A DNA stretch of 64,000 bases, taken from Cellulosimicrobium funkei (GTDB lineage Bacteria > Actinomycetota > Actinomycetes > Actinomycetales > Cellulomonadaceae). The position numbers and the translations under genes are program-made. Within the stretch, counting starts at the first letter, position 1; every line of letters starts with the position of its first letter. Shown in pieces: positions 57,722-64,000 of this stretch. The notes under the pieces are model-generated. The model saw nothing but the letters and a program-made list of their open reading frames with translations, searched no databases and was not told the origin of the DNA. The DNA lies in contig NZ_SOZH01000007.1 in the NCBI RefSeq assembly GCF_004519295.1, positions 248,001-312,000 of the forward strand, read 5' to 3'.

Positions 57722-59116
57722 TCAGACGCCCCGCTCGGCCGGGAGCCGGCCGCTCGTCACGGCGGCCTCGAGCGCGGCGTAGTCCCCCTCGACGACGTCC
57801 GCGTACGCGCGCGACCACCGCGCGAGGGACTCGTCGAACACGTCGGAGCGGCCGAGGTAGCCGTGCGCCACGCGCGCGCCCGGCGACTGGCTGTGCGCGC
57901 GGGCGAGCACGCGCCCGCACAGCTCCCCGTACCGCACGAACTGCGAGGCCGAGAGCCGGCCGAGCTCGACGGACCCCTTCATGTCGCGGAACTGGCGCCA
58001 GTAGAAGTCGACGCGCGGGCGGCCCGTGCGGTCGGGCGCCTCGACGGTCGTCCACCCCAGGAACGGGTCGGACTGCGCCTGCAGGATGCGCTGGGCGGCG
58101 ACCACCCGGCGGCCCTGCGCGGGCAGGGCCCCGGCGGGCACGAGCCCGGACGGCAGCGCGTCGACCATCCCGCCGTACGTCGCGAGGACCGACGACGTCG
58201 CCTCCTTCACCTGCAGCACGAGCGGCTCCCCCGCGGGCCCCTCGAGGAGCACGATGTAGCAGCGCGTCCCGACGCTCCCGACGCCCACGACGCGCAGCAC
58301 GAAGTCCACGACACTGAACTGGCTCAGCAGGAGCCGGGCGTCGGCGCGCAGCGGCTCGCGGTACGTCTCGAACAGCGTCGTGAGCTCGTCGACGCTCGCG
58401 GTGTCCACGTGCTGGGTGACGGGCGGCTGGTCGACGATCCGCGTGCGGCCGTCGGCGGTCCGGCTCGTGATCTTCCGCACCACCTGCTCCGACGTGCGCC
58501 GCCGCGCCTTGCGCACGGTCCGCTCGAGCTCCTCGCGCCCGCCGTCGAGCAGCAGGGGCTCGATGACCGCGGTGTCGACGAGGAAGGCGTAGCGCTCCAA
58601 GGCGTCGCGCGCGAACGCCTCGGCGAGCGTCTCGCGGTACCCGCGCACCGCGCCGCGCGCGGCGTCCGCGCAGTCGTGCTCGGCCAGGCCCTTGTCCCGC
58701 CCGCCCACGTACATGCTCGCCGCGAGGCGCTTGACGTCCCACTCCCACGGGGCGTCCGACGCCTCGTCGAAGTCGTTGAGGTCGAACAGGACCCGCCGCT
58801 CGGGCGACGCGAAGAGCCCGAAGTTGGAGACGTGCGCGTCCCCGCACGCGACGACCTGGACGCCGGTCCGGGGGCCGTCGCGCAGGTCGTGGGCCATCGT
58901 CGCGGCGGTGCCGCGGTAGAACGCGAAGGGCGACTCGAGCATCCGGCCGATCCGCAGCGGGACCAGGTCCTGGAGCCGGTCGCGGTTCTGCTCCTCGACG
59001 ATCGCCACCGGGTCGCGCTCCGGCAGCAGCAGCGCGCCCTGCGTGCGGCGCGGCACCCGGTCGCGCAGCGCGCGCCCGACGGCACGGGACTCGACCAGGG
59101 TTCGCGGGACGTCCAC
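57722..59116 (-). CDS. DUF2252 family protein
   Basis: A 464-residue protein of the DUF2252 family, distantly kinase-like. Landmarks are MLESPFAFYRGTAATMAHDL, VACGDAHVSNFGLFASPERRVLFDLNDFDEA (a phosphotransferase-like HxN and D), WEWDVKRLAASM and QVKEATSSVLATYGG. Activity unknown; the family is common in actinobacteria. GTG 59116 has GAGGAGG upstream and TACTGT (59148 to 59143) as -10. The SelW-family gene followed it in the same direction before insertion of the recombinase element. Confidence 0.88.
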   Translation of the reverse strand: MDVPRTLVESRAVGRALRDRVPRRTQGALLLPERDPVAIVEEQNRDRLQDLVPLRIGRMLESPFAFYRGTAATMAHDLRDGPRTGVQVVACGDAHVSNFGLFASPERRVLFDLNDFDEASDAPWEWDVKRLAASMYVGGRDKGLAEHDCADAARGAVRGYRETLAEAFARDALERYAFLVDTAVIEPLLLDGGREELERTVRKARRRTSEQVVRKITSRTADGRTRIVDQPPVTQHVDTASVDELTTLFETYREPLRADARLLLSQFSVVDFVLRVVGVGSVGTRCYIVLLEGPAGEPLVLQVKEATSSVLATYGGMVDALPSGLVPAGALPAQGRRVVAAQRILQAQSDPFLGWTTVEAPDRTGRPRVDFYWRQFRDMKGSVELGRLSASQFVRYGELCGRVLARAHSQSPGARVAHGYLGRSDVFDESLARWSRAYADVVEGDYAALEAAVTSGRLPAERGV

Positions 59117-59204
59117 GGGTGCCTCCTCGCTCTCCGCAGTCGCACAGTAGCGCTCCGCCGGGCGCGCGGCGCGGCGACCACCGGGCGTCGGGGAGACTGG
59201 GGCG

Positions 59205-60386
59205 GTGACGACCTCGCCCGACCTCGCCGCCCTCCTGGAGCGCCTGCGCACCCACGACGTCGGTCCGGACCGGGAGGACGCACCGGTCGCCGTCGACCCG
59301 GCCGACCGCCTGCTGCTCGACGAGGCGGCGCCCCTGCTCGCCGGCGTCGCACCGGGGGCCGTGGCCGTCGTCGACGACCGGTACGGCGCCCTCACCCTGG
59401 GTGCGGCGCTGCTCACCGGGGCAGGACCCGCCGGGGGGCGCGTGCGCGTCCACCAGGACGCGTGCACCGCGGAGGCGGCGCTCGACGCGAACGCGCGCGC
59501 GGTGGGGATGGCGACGGCGTACGACCGCCACGGCCTCGACGCGGCGCTCCTGGCCGGGGCGCGGGTCGTGCTGCTGCGGCTCCCCCGCGGCCTCGCCGCG
59601 CTGCGCGACGTCGCAGAGCACGTCGCGCGCGAGGCCAGGCCGGACGTCGTGCTCCTCGGGAGCGCGCGCGTCAAGCACATGACGCGCGCGATGAACGACG
59701 TCCTCGCCAAGTCGTTCGGCGAGGTGCGCGCGAGCTTCGCCCGGGGCAAGTCCCGCGTGCTCGTCGCGTCGGCACCCCGGCCGGGGCGCCCGCCGACCTA
59801 CCCGGTCGTCACCGACCTGGCCGACGTCGGCCTGCGGGTCGCGGCGTTCGGCGCCGCCTTCGCGGGAGCGGGCCTGGACCTCGGCACGCGGTTCCTGCTG
59901 GACCGGCTCGGCGCCGACGACGGACCGACCCCCGTCGCGCAGGGTGCGCCGCCGCGCGACGTCGTCGACCTCGGGTGCGGGACGGGCCTGCTCGCCGCGT
60001 GGGCGGCCCGGCGCTGGCCCGAGGCGCACGTGGTGGCCGCGGACCGCTCGGACGCCGCCGTCCGCTCGACGGCGCTCACCGCGCGCGAGAACGGCGTCGC
60101 CGACCGGGTGCGCACGGTGCGCGACGACGCAGGCGCGACCCTCGCGGACGCGAGCGCCGACGTCGTGCTGCTCAACCCGCCGTTCCACGACGGCGCCGCC
60201 GTGCGCACCGACGCGGCGCACCGCATGTTCGTGACCGCGGGGCGGGTGCTGCGACCGGGCGGGGAGCTGTGGTGCGTGTGGAACTCGCACCTGCGGTACC
60301 GCCCGGCGCTCGAGCGCGCGGTCGGCCCGACGGCGCAGGTCGCGCGCGACCCGCGCTTCACCGTGACGCGGTCCGTGCGGCGCTGA
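59205..60386 (+). CDS. RlmG/RsmC-like class I methyltransferase
   Basis: A 393-residue SAM-dependent methyltransferase with two Rossmann-like halves, the architecture of RlmG and RsmC (guanine-N2 methylases of rRNA). The N-terminal half is degenerate (AVVDDRYGALTLGAAL). The C-terminal half has motif I VVDLGCGTGLLAAWAA, acidic motif II VVAADRS and the base-methylation motif NPPF in VLLNPPFHDGAA. GTG 59205 has GAGACT ending 6 nt before it. Divergent from DUF2252. The precise rRNA target is inferred. Confidence 0.87.
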   Translation: MTTSPDLAALLERLRTHDVGPDREDAPVAVDPADRLLLDEAAPLLAGVAPGAVAVVDDRYGALTLGAALLTGAGPAGGRVRVHQDACTAEAALDANARAVGMATAYDRHGLDAALLAGARVVLLRLPRGLAALRDVAEHVAREARPDVVLLGSARVKHMTRAMNDVLAKSFGEVRASFARGKSRVLVASAPRPGRPPTYPVVTDLADVGLRVAAFGAAFAGAGLDLGTRFLLDRLGADDGPTPVAQGAPPRDVVDLGCGTGLLAAWAARRWPEAHVVAADRSDAAVRSTALTARENGVADRVRTVRDDAGATLADASADVVLLNPPFHDGAAVRTDAAHRMFVTAGRVLRPGGELWCVWNSHLRYRPALERAVGPTAQVARDPRFTVTRSVRR

Positions 60387-60391
60387 ACGCC

Positions 60392-60429
60392 GGGTGCCCG
60401 TCGTCGGCGAACGCCGACGACGGGCACCC
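60392..60429. terminator. Hairpin between methyltransferase and FKBP genes
   Basis: Perfect 17-nt arms GGGTGCCCGTCGTCGGC (60392-60408) and complement (60413-60429) with a GAAC tetraloop, only a few bases from both converging stops. Bidirectional terminator. Confidence 0.8.
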
Positions 60430-60442
60430 CGCGCTCACGACG

Positions 60443-60853
60443 TCACTGGACGTCGACGACGTCCACGACGAAGACGAGCGTGTCCGTGCCGCCGATGCCG
60501 GCCTGCGGCACGCCGCGCTGGCCGTAGCCGTGCTCCGGCGGGATCGAGAGCAGCACGCGGGAGCCGACGTTCTGGCCCACGAGGCCCTTGTCCCAGCCGC
60601 CGATGACGGCGCCGACGCCGATGGGGAAGGCGATGGTGTCGCCGCGGTCGTAGGAGTTGTCGAAGACGTGCCCGCCCCAGGTCTGGCCGAGGTAGTGCAC
60701 GACGATGTTGCGCCCCGACGTGACGGCCGGGCCGTCGCCCTCGGTGAGCACGACCACCTGCAGACCGCTGGGCGCGTCCGTCTCGGGGAAGGTGAGCGTC
60801 GGCTTCTCGCCGAAGGATCCCGAGGCGGTGGGGAGGGTGGGCTGGTCGGTCAC
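60443..60853 (-). CDS. FKBP-type peptidyl-prolyl cis-trans isomerase
   Basis: A 136-residue FKBP with the full fold: VHYLGQTWGGHVFDNSYDRGDTIAFPIGVGAVIGGWDKGLVGQNVGSRVLLSIPPEHGYG, spanning the active-site Tyr, Asp, Phe, Val-Ile and Trp positions (quoted here in parts: VHYLGQTWGG, FDNSYDRG, VIGGWDKGL, SIPPEHGYG). No signal peptide, so cytosolic. GTG 60853 follows GAGAGG. Convergent with the methyltransferase gene. Confidence 0.6.
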   Translation of the reverse strand: MTDQPTLPTASGSFGEKPTLTFPETDAPSGLQVVVLTEGDGPAVTSGRNIVVHYLGQTWGGHVFDNSYDRGDTIAFPIGVGAVIGGWDKGLVGQNVGSRVLLSIPPEHGYGQRGVPQAGIGGTDTLVFVVDVVDVQ

Positions 60854-60964
60854 GAGGTTGCCTCTCGTCGGGTACAGGAAGGCCCGCGCGGGCGCGGGTC
60901 TCCTTACCCTACGCGGGTCGCCCCGACCCGGCCGGGCGCGATCGCCGGAACTCTTGCCCTCGTT

Positions 60965-60982
60965 GGCTAATGGCATTAGCCT
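60965..60982 (+). promoter_or_regulatory. TetR-type operator overlapping the -10 of the hydrolase-TetR operon
   Basis: GGCTAATG-G-CATTAGCC (60965-60981) is a 17-bp palindrome. TAGCCT (60977-60982), the -10 box 7 nt before ATG 60990, is its right arm. The repressor encoded by the second gene of the operon would occlude the promoter. Confidence 0.75.
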
Positions 60983-60989
60983 TGCAGCT

Positions 60990-61868
60990 ATGACCACGAG
61001 CCAGCAACCGAGCGTGCGCCACCTCGCCCGCGCCGAGGGACGCCTCGCCTACACCGACCAGGGCTCCGGCCCGCTCGTCCTCGCCGCGCCCGGCATGGGC
61101 GACCTCCGCGCCACCTACGACGACGTCGTCCCCGACCTCCTCGCCGCGGGCCACCGCGTGGTCGTCATGGACCTGCGCGGCCACGGCGACAGCGACACGA
61201 CCTTCGCGACGCACGGCGACGAGGCGACCGCGTCCGACTACGTCGCGCTCGTCGAGCACCTGGGCGCCGGCCCGGCCGTCCTGCTGGGCAGCTCCATGGC
61301 GGCGTCGGCCGCCGTGGTCGCCGCGGCCCTGCGTCCCGACCTCGTGCGCGGGCTCGTCCTGCTCGACGGGTTCCTGCGCGAGCCGTCGTCCCCCGCGAGG
61401 CTCCGCGCGATGCGCGTGCTCTACCGCGTCGCGCTCGCACGACCGTGGGGCGCGGCGTTCTGGGCCTCGTTCTACGGCTCGCTGAACAGGGGCCGCACCC
61501 CCGCGCGCCTCGCCGCGCACCAGGCCGCGATCCGCGCCAACCTCTCCGAGCCGGGGCGCCTGCGCTCCTTCCGGGACCTCACCCTCCAGCTCGACCACCG
61601 CGTCGTCGAGCCGCGCGTCGCCCAGGTCGAGGCGCCCGTGCTCGCGGTCTACGGCGCGCTCGACCCCGACTACGCCGACCCGGCCGCCGAGGCCGCGTGG
61701 GCCGAGCAGGCGCTCGGCGCGACCACGCTCCTGCTGCCCGACGTCGGCCACTACCCCCAGCTCCAGGCGCCCGAGGAGGTCGTGGCCGCGACCCTCGGCT
61801 TCCTCTCCGGGCTGCCCGACGCCGACGCGCGCCCGGATGCCGAGCGGTCGGAGGACGCTCGTGGCTAG
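60990..61868 (+). CDS. Alpha/beta hydrolase
   Basis: A 292-residue alpha/beta-fold hydrolase. The oxyanion region is LAAPGMGDLRATY, the Asp motif VVMDLRGHGDSD follows, the nucleophile elbow reads LLGSSMAAS (Ser), the acid is in AVYGALDPDY and the His in LPDVGHYPQLQAPEEV. It is cytosolic with no cap recognisable by eye. It shares a leaderless mRNA with the TetR gene, which overlaps its end by 8 nt, so its substrate or product may be the inducer. Confidence 0.9.
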   Translation: MTTSQQPSVRHLARAEGRLAYTDQGSGPLVLAAPGMGDLRATYDDVVPDLLAAGHRVVVMDLRGHGDSDTTFATHGDEATASDYVALVEHLGAGPAVLLGSSMAASAAVVAAALRPDLVRGLVLLDGFLREPSSPARLRAMRVLYRVALARPWGAAFWASFYGSLNRGRTPARLAAHQAAIRANLSEPGRLRSFRDLTLQLDHRVVEPRVAQVEAPVLAVYGALDPDYADPAAEAAWAEQALGATTLLLPDVGHYPQLQAPEEVVAATLGFLSGLPDADARPDAERSEDARG

Positions 61869-62460
61869 GGCCGGGCTGTCCCACGACGCCGTCGTCCGGA
61901 TCGCGCTCGACCTCGTCGACGCCGGCGGCCCGACGGGCTTCGCCGACCTCACGCTCGCCAAGGTCGCCGCGCAGGCAGGCGTCGCGACGCCGAGCCTCTA
62001 CAAGCACGTCGGCTCGCTCGCCGCGCTGCGCCGCGAGGTCGCGGTCGTCGCCGTCGGGGACTACACGCGCGCCCTCACCGACGCGACGGTCGGCCTCGCC
62101 GGGCCCGACGCCGTCGCCGCCCTCGCGCACGCGACCCGGCGGTACGCCCGGGCGCACCCCGGCCGGTACGCGGCCGTGCAGGTCGCCCCCGACCCGGACG
62201 ACCCCGCGGACGCCGCGCTGTCGGCGGCCGCGGGGCGCAGCGTCCAGGTCGTCGCCGCCGTGCTGCGCGGGTTCGACCTCCCCGAGGACCGCACGGTCGA
62301 CGCCGTCCGGTCCGTGCGCGCGAGCCTGCACGGCTTCGTCGCGCTCGAGCTCGGCGGCGGCTTCCGCCTGCCCGACGACCTCGACCGCAGCTTCGACCTG
62401 CACGTCCGCGCCCTCCTCGCCGGGCTGGCGTCCCTCGCGCGCCCGCCGGCGGGAGCCTGA
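61861..62460 (+). CDS. TetR-family transcription regulator (WHG-domain type)
   Basis: A 199-residue TetR regulator. The HTH is at residues ~25-45 (LTLAKVAAQAGVATPSLYKHVGS), and the C-terminal ligand domain has VRASLHGFVALELGGGFRLPDDLDRSFDLHV, as in WHG-domain members. GTG 61861 overlaps the hydrolase stop. The palindrome at 60965-60981 before the operon is its likely operator, giving negative autoregulation together with the hydrolase. Confidence 0.9.
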   Translation: MARAGLSHDAVVRIALDLVDAGGPTGFADLTLAKVAAQAGVATPSLYKHVGSLAALRREVAVVAVGDYTRALTDATVGLAGPDAVAALAHATRRYARAHPGRYAAVQVAPDPDDPADAALSAAAGRSVQVVAAVLRGFDLPEDRTVDAVRSVRASLHGFVALELGGGFRLPDDLDRSFDLHVRALLAGLASLARPPAGA

Positions 62461-62484
62461 GGCGCGCGCGGGGCCCGGCGGGGA

Positions 62485-63894
62485 TCAGCGCGCGGCGACG
62501 AACCCCAGGAGGTCGTGCCGCGTGAGGACCCCGACCGGGTCGCCGTCCTCGACGACGAGCAGCGCGTCGGCGTCGTGCAGCGCCGTGCGCACGGCCTCGA
62601 CGCCCTCGCCCGCGCCGATGAGCGGGAAGCGGGGCTCCATGTGCTGGTCCACGCGGTCGGCGAGCGACGCGCGGCCGGAGAAGACGGCGTCGAGCAGCGC
62701 GCGCTCGCTCACCGACCCGGCCACCTCCCCGCTCTTCACGGGCGGCTCGGCGCCGACGACGGGCATCTGCGACACCCCGTACTCGCGCAGGATCTCGATG
62801 GCGTCGCGGACCGTCTCGCTCGGGTGCGTGTGCACGAGGTCGGGCAGGCGGCCGTCCTTCGCGCGCAGCACGTCGCCCGCGGTCACGCCCTCCTCGTCGG
62901 GCAGGAACCCGTAGGACCGCATCCACGCGTCGTTGAAGATCTTGGAGAGGTAGCCGCGCCCGCTGTCCGGCAGCAGGACGACGATGACGGCCCGCGCCGC
63001 CGCCTCCGGGTCCTCCTCCTCGAGCCGGCGCGCGAGCCGCAGCGTCGCCTCGACGGCCATGCCGCACGACCCGCCGACGAGCAGGCCCTCCTCGCGCGCG
63101 AGGCGCCGGGTCATCGCGAACGAGTCCGCGTCGCTGACCGGGATGACCTCGTCGGGGACCGCCGGGTCGTAGGCGGCCGGCCAGAAGTCCTCGCCCACGC
63201 CCTCGACGAGGTACGGGCGCCCGTCGCCGCCCGAGTAGACCGAGCCCGCCGGGTCCGCGCCGACGACGCGCACGCGACCGCCGTCGGAGTCCGCGCGGTC
63301 CGCGGAGACCTCCTTGAGGTACCGGCCCGTGCCGGTGATGGTGCCGCCCGTGCCGACCCCGGCGACGAAGTGCGTCACGCGACCGTCGGTGTCGGCCCAG
63401 ACCTCGGGGCCGGTGGACTCGTAGTGCGACGCCGGGCCGTTCGGGTTCGCGTACTGGTTCGGCTTCCAGGCGCCCGGGATCTCGCGGACCAGCCGGTCGG
63501 AGACCGAGTAGTAGGAGTCCGGGTGGTCAGGGGCCACGGCGGTCGGCGTGACGACGACCCGCGCGCCGTACGCGCGCAGCACGTCGCGCTTGTCCTGGCT
63601 CACCTTGTCCGGGCAGACGAAGACGCAGTCGTACCCCTTGCGCTGCGCCACGAGCGCGAGGCCGACGCCCGTGTTGCCCGACGTGGGCTCCACGATCGTG
63701 CCGCCGGGCCGGAGCTCGCCCGACGCCTCCGCGGCCTCGACCATCTTCAGCGCGATGCGGTCCTTGACGGAGCCGCCGGGGTTCACGTACTCGACCTTGG
63801 CGAGGATCGTCGCGCTGAGGCCTGCGGTGACACGGGACAGCCGGACGAGCGGGGTACCGCCGACGAGCTCGGACACGTGCTCTGCGTATCTCAT
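62485..63894 (-). CDS. cbs: Cystathionine beta-synthase (Rv1077-type, with CBS domain pair)
   Basis: A 469-residue PLP enzyme that joins serine (or O-acetylserine) and homocysteine. The PLP lysine is Lys44 in NPGGSVKDRIALKM; EPTSGNTGVGLALVAQRKGY and VAGVGTGGTITGTGRYLKEV are the asparagine and phosphate loops. Two CBS domains occupy ~345-469 (LPDLVHTHPSETVRDAIEILREYGVSQMPVVG and the second near the end), likely binding an adenine nucleotide. ATG 63894 lies 6 nt after GATGAT, a weak -10. With metB in the same window this gives a reverse-transsulfuration route; in M. tuberculosis the two genes are close neighbours. Confidence 0.93.
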   Translation of the reverse strand: MRYAEHVSELVGGTPLVRLSRVTAGLSATILAKVEYVNPGGSVKDRIALKMVEAAEASGELRPGGTIVEPTSGNTGVGLALVAQRKGYDCVFVCPDKVSQDKRDVLRAYGARVVVTPTAVAPDHPDSYYSVSDRLVREIPGAWKPNQYANPNGPASHYESTGPEVWADTDGRVTHFVAGVGTGGTITGTGRYLKEVSADRADSDGGRVRVVGADPAGSVYSGGDGRPYLVEGVGEDFWPAAYDPAVPDEVIPVSDADSFAMTRRLAREEGLLVGGSCGMAVEATLRLARRLEEEDPEAAARAVIVVLLPDSGRGYLSKIFNDAWMRSYGFLPDEEGVTAGDVLRAKDGRLPDLVHTHPSETVRDAIEILREYGVSQMPVVGAEPPVKSGEVAGSVSERALLDAVFSGRASLADRVDQHMEPRFPLIGAGEGVEAVRTALHDADALLVVEDGDPVGVLTRHDLLGFVAAR

Positions 63895-63978
63895 GCCCCG
63901 ATCATCCCCGATCCGGCGCCGCGCGCGTGCTCGACCGGGCACCGTCCCGACCGACGCCCGGCATGAGGGTCGCTCGCG

Positions 63979-63997
63979 ACGGGAATTCCCGTACGGT
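63979..63997 (+). promoter_or_regulatory. Palindrome and -10 box for a gene beyond the window
   Basis: ACGGGAATTCCCGT (63979-63992) is a perfect 14-bp palindrome, and TACGGT (63992-63997) follows as a -10. By the spacing seen elsewhere a start codon is expected at about 64004, outside the window. Confidence 0.4.
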
Positions 63998-64000
63998 GTA

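Noticed and set aside
1-64000. CRISPR arrays, rRNA, tRNA, insertion sequences with transposase, replication origin
   Set aside because: No regularly spaced repeats, no cloverleaf or conserved rRNA sequence, no transposase and no DnaA-box cluster were found by reading; a covariance-model scan was not possible.

Overview
The window is about 64 kb of very GC-rich DNA with almost no spacer. Gene content points to an actinobacterium: a mycothiol S-conjugate amidase (mca), the coproporphyrin-dependent haem genes cpfC and hemQ, a PdtaS-type sensor kinase, frequent GTG starts, and many genes whose -10 box ends 6-7 nt before the start codon (leaderless mRNAs). Two complete sugar-ABC operons with their own glycosidases and a GH20 operon fit a plant/chitin polysaccharide degrader such as Cellulosimicrobium or a relative in Promicromonosporaceae/Cellulomonadaceae. 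The family assignment is inference; no rRNA or tRNA is present to support it.

Layout. 1-1.2 kb: 5' part of a PdtaS-like kinase (minus) and a DUF2505 gene. 1.4-7.8 kb: a cellobiose operon cebE-cebF-cebG-GH1 beta-glucosidase followed by a CebR-like LacI repressor, with two CebR-type operators before cebE. 7.8-15.8 kb: an AlkZ-like glycosylase, bifunctional putA with a divergent PAS-AraC regulator, an aldo/keto reductase, and glutamate dehydrogenase; putA and gdhA together link proline to 2-oxoglutarate. 15.9-21.6 kb: a TspO-like membrane protein, the hemQ/cpfC pair, DUF2804 and a secreted alkaline phosphatase. 21.8-28.6 kb: an alpha-glucoside operon (GH13, binding protein, two permeases) with a LacI regulator. 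28.7-34.1 kb: GH20 hexosaminidase, D-aminoacylase-like amidohydrolase, DSD1-like PLP enzyme and RidA, read here as a GlcNAc/D-amino-acid salvage operon.

34.2-42.9 kb: AAA ATPase, glycerate kinase, MarR regulator, then a block matching the Mycobacterium tuberculosis Rv1077-Rv1086 neighbourhood (cis-prenyl synthase, hemolysin III, the small membrane gene after mca, mca, DUF4307, greA; metB and cbs lie further along in this window). 43-51 kb: a DUF559-type gene broken by one stop codon, ilvA, an AI-2E-type permease, metB, an SDR, msrA, an aldo/keto reductase and a CPBP-like protein. 51.8-55.9 kb: PAP2 phosphatase, an ArsR/SRPBCC pair, a GNAT gene, an HTH-less LysR-type sensor with an RGG-like tail, and DUF5997.

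55.9-57.7 kb holds the most striking feature: a 1,453-bp element carrying only a large serine recombinase, inserted inside a SelT/W/H-family gene. Removing the element at a shared 3-bp core restores the reading frame and gives an imperfectly symmetric 18-bp site that looks like an attB. 57.7-64 kb: DUF2252, an RlmG/RsmC-like methyltransferase, FKBP, an alpha/beta hydrolase-TetR pair with an operator over the -10, and cbs.

Gene ends are often marked by long near-perfect inverted repeats. Three share the same outer arm (GAGAAGTGGCCCC) around different centres, which suggests a dispersed repeat family acting as terminators.
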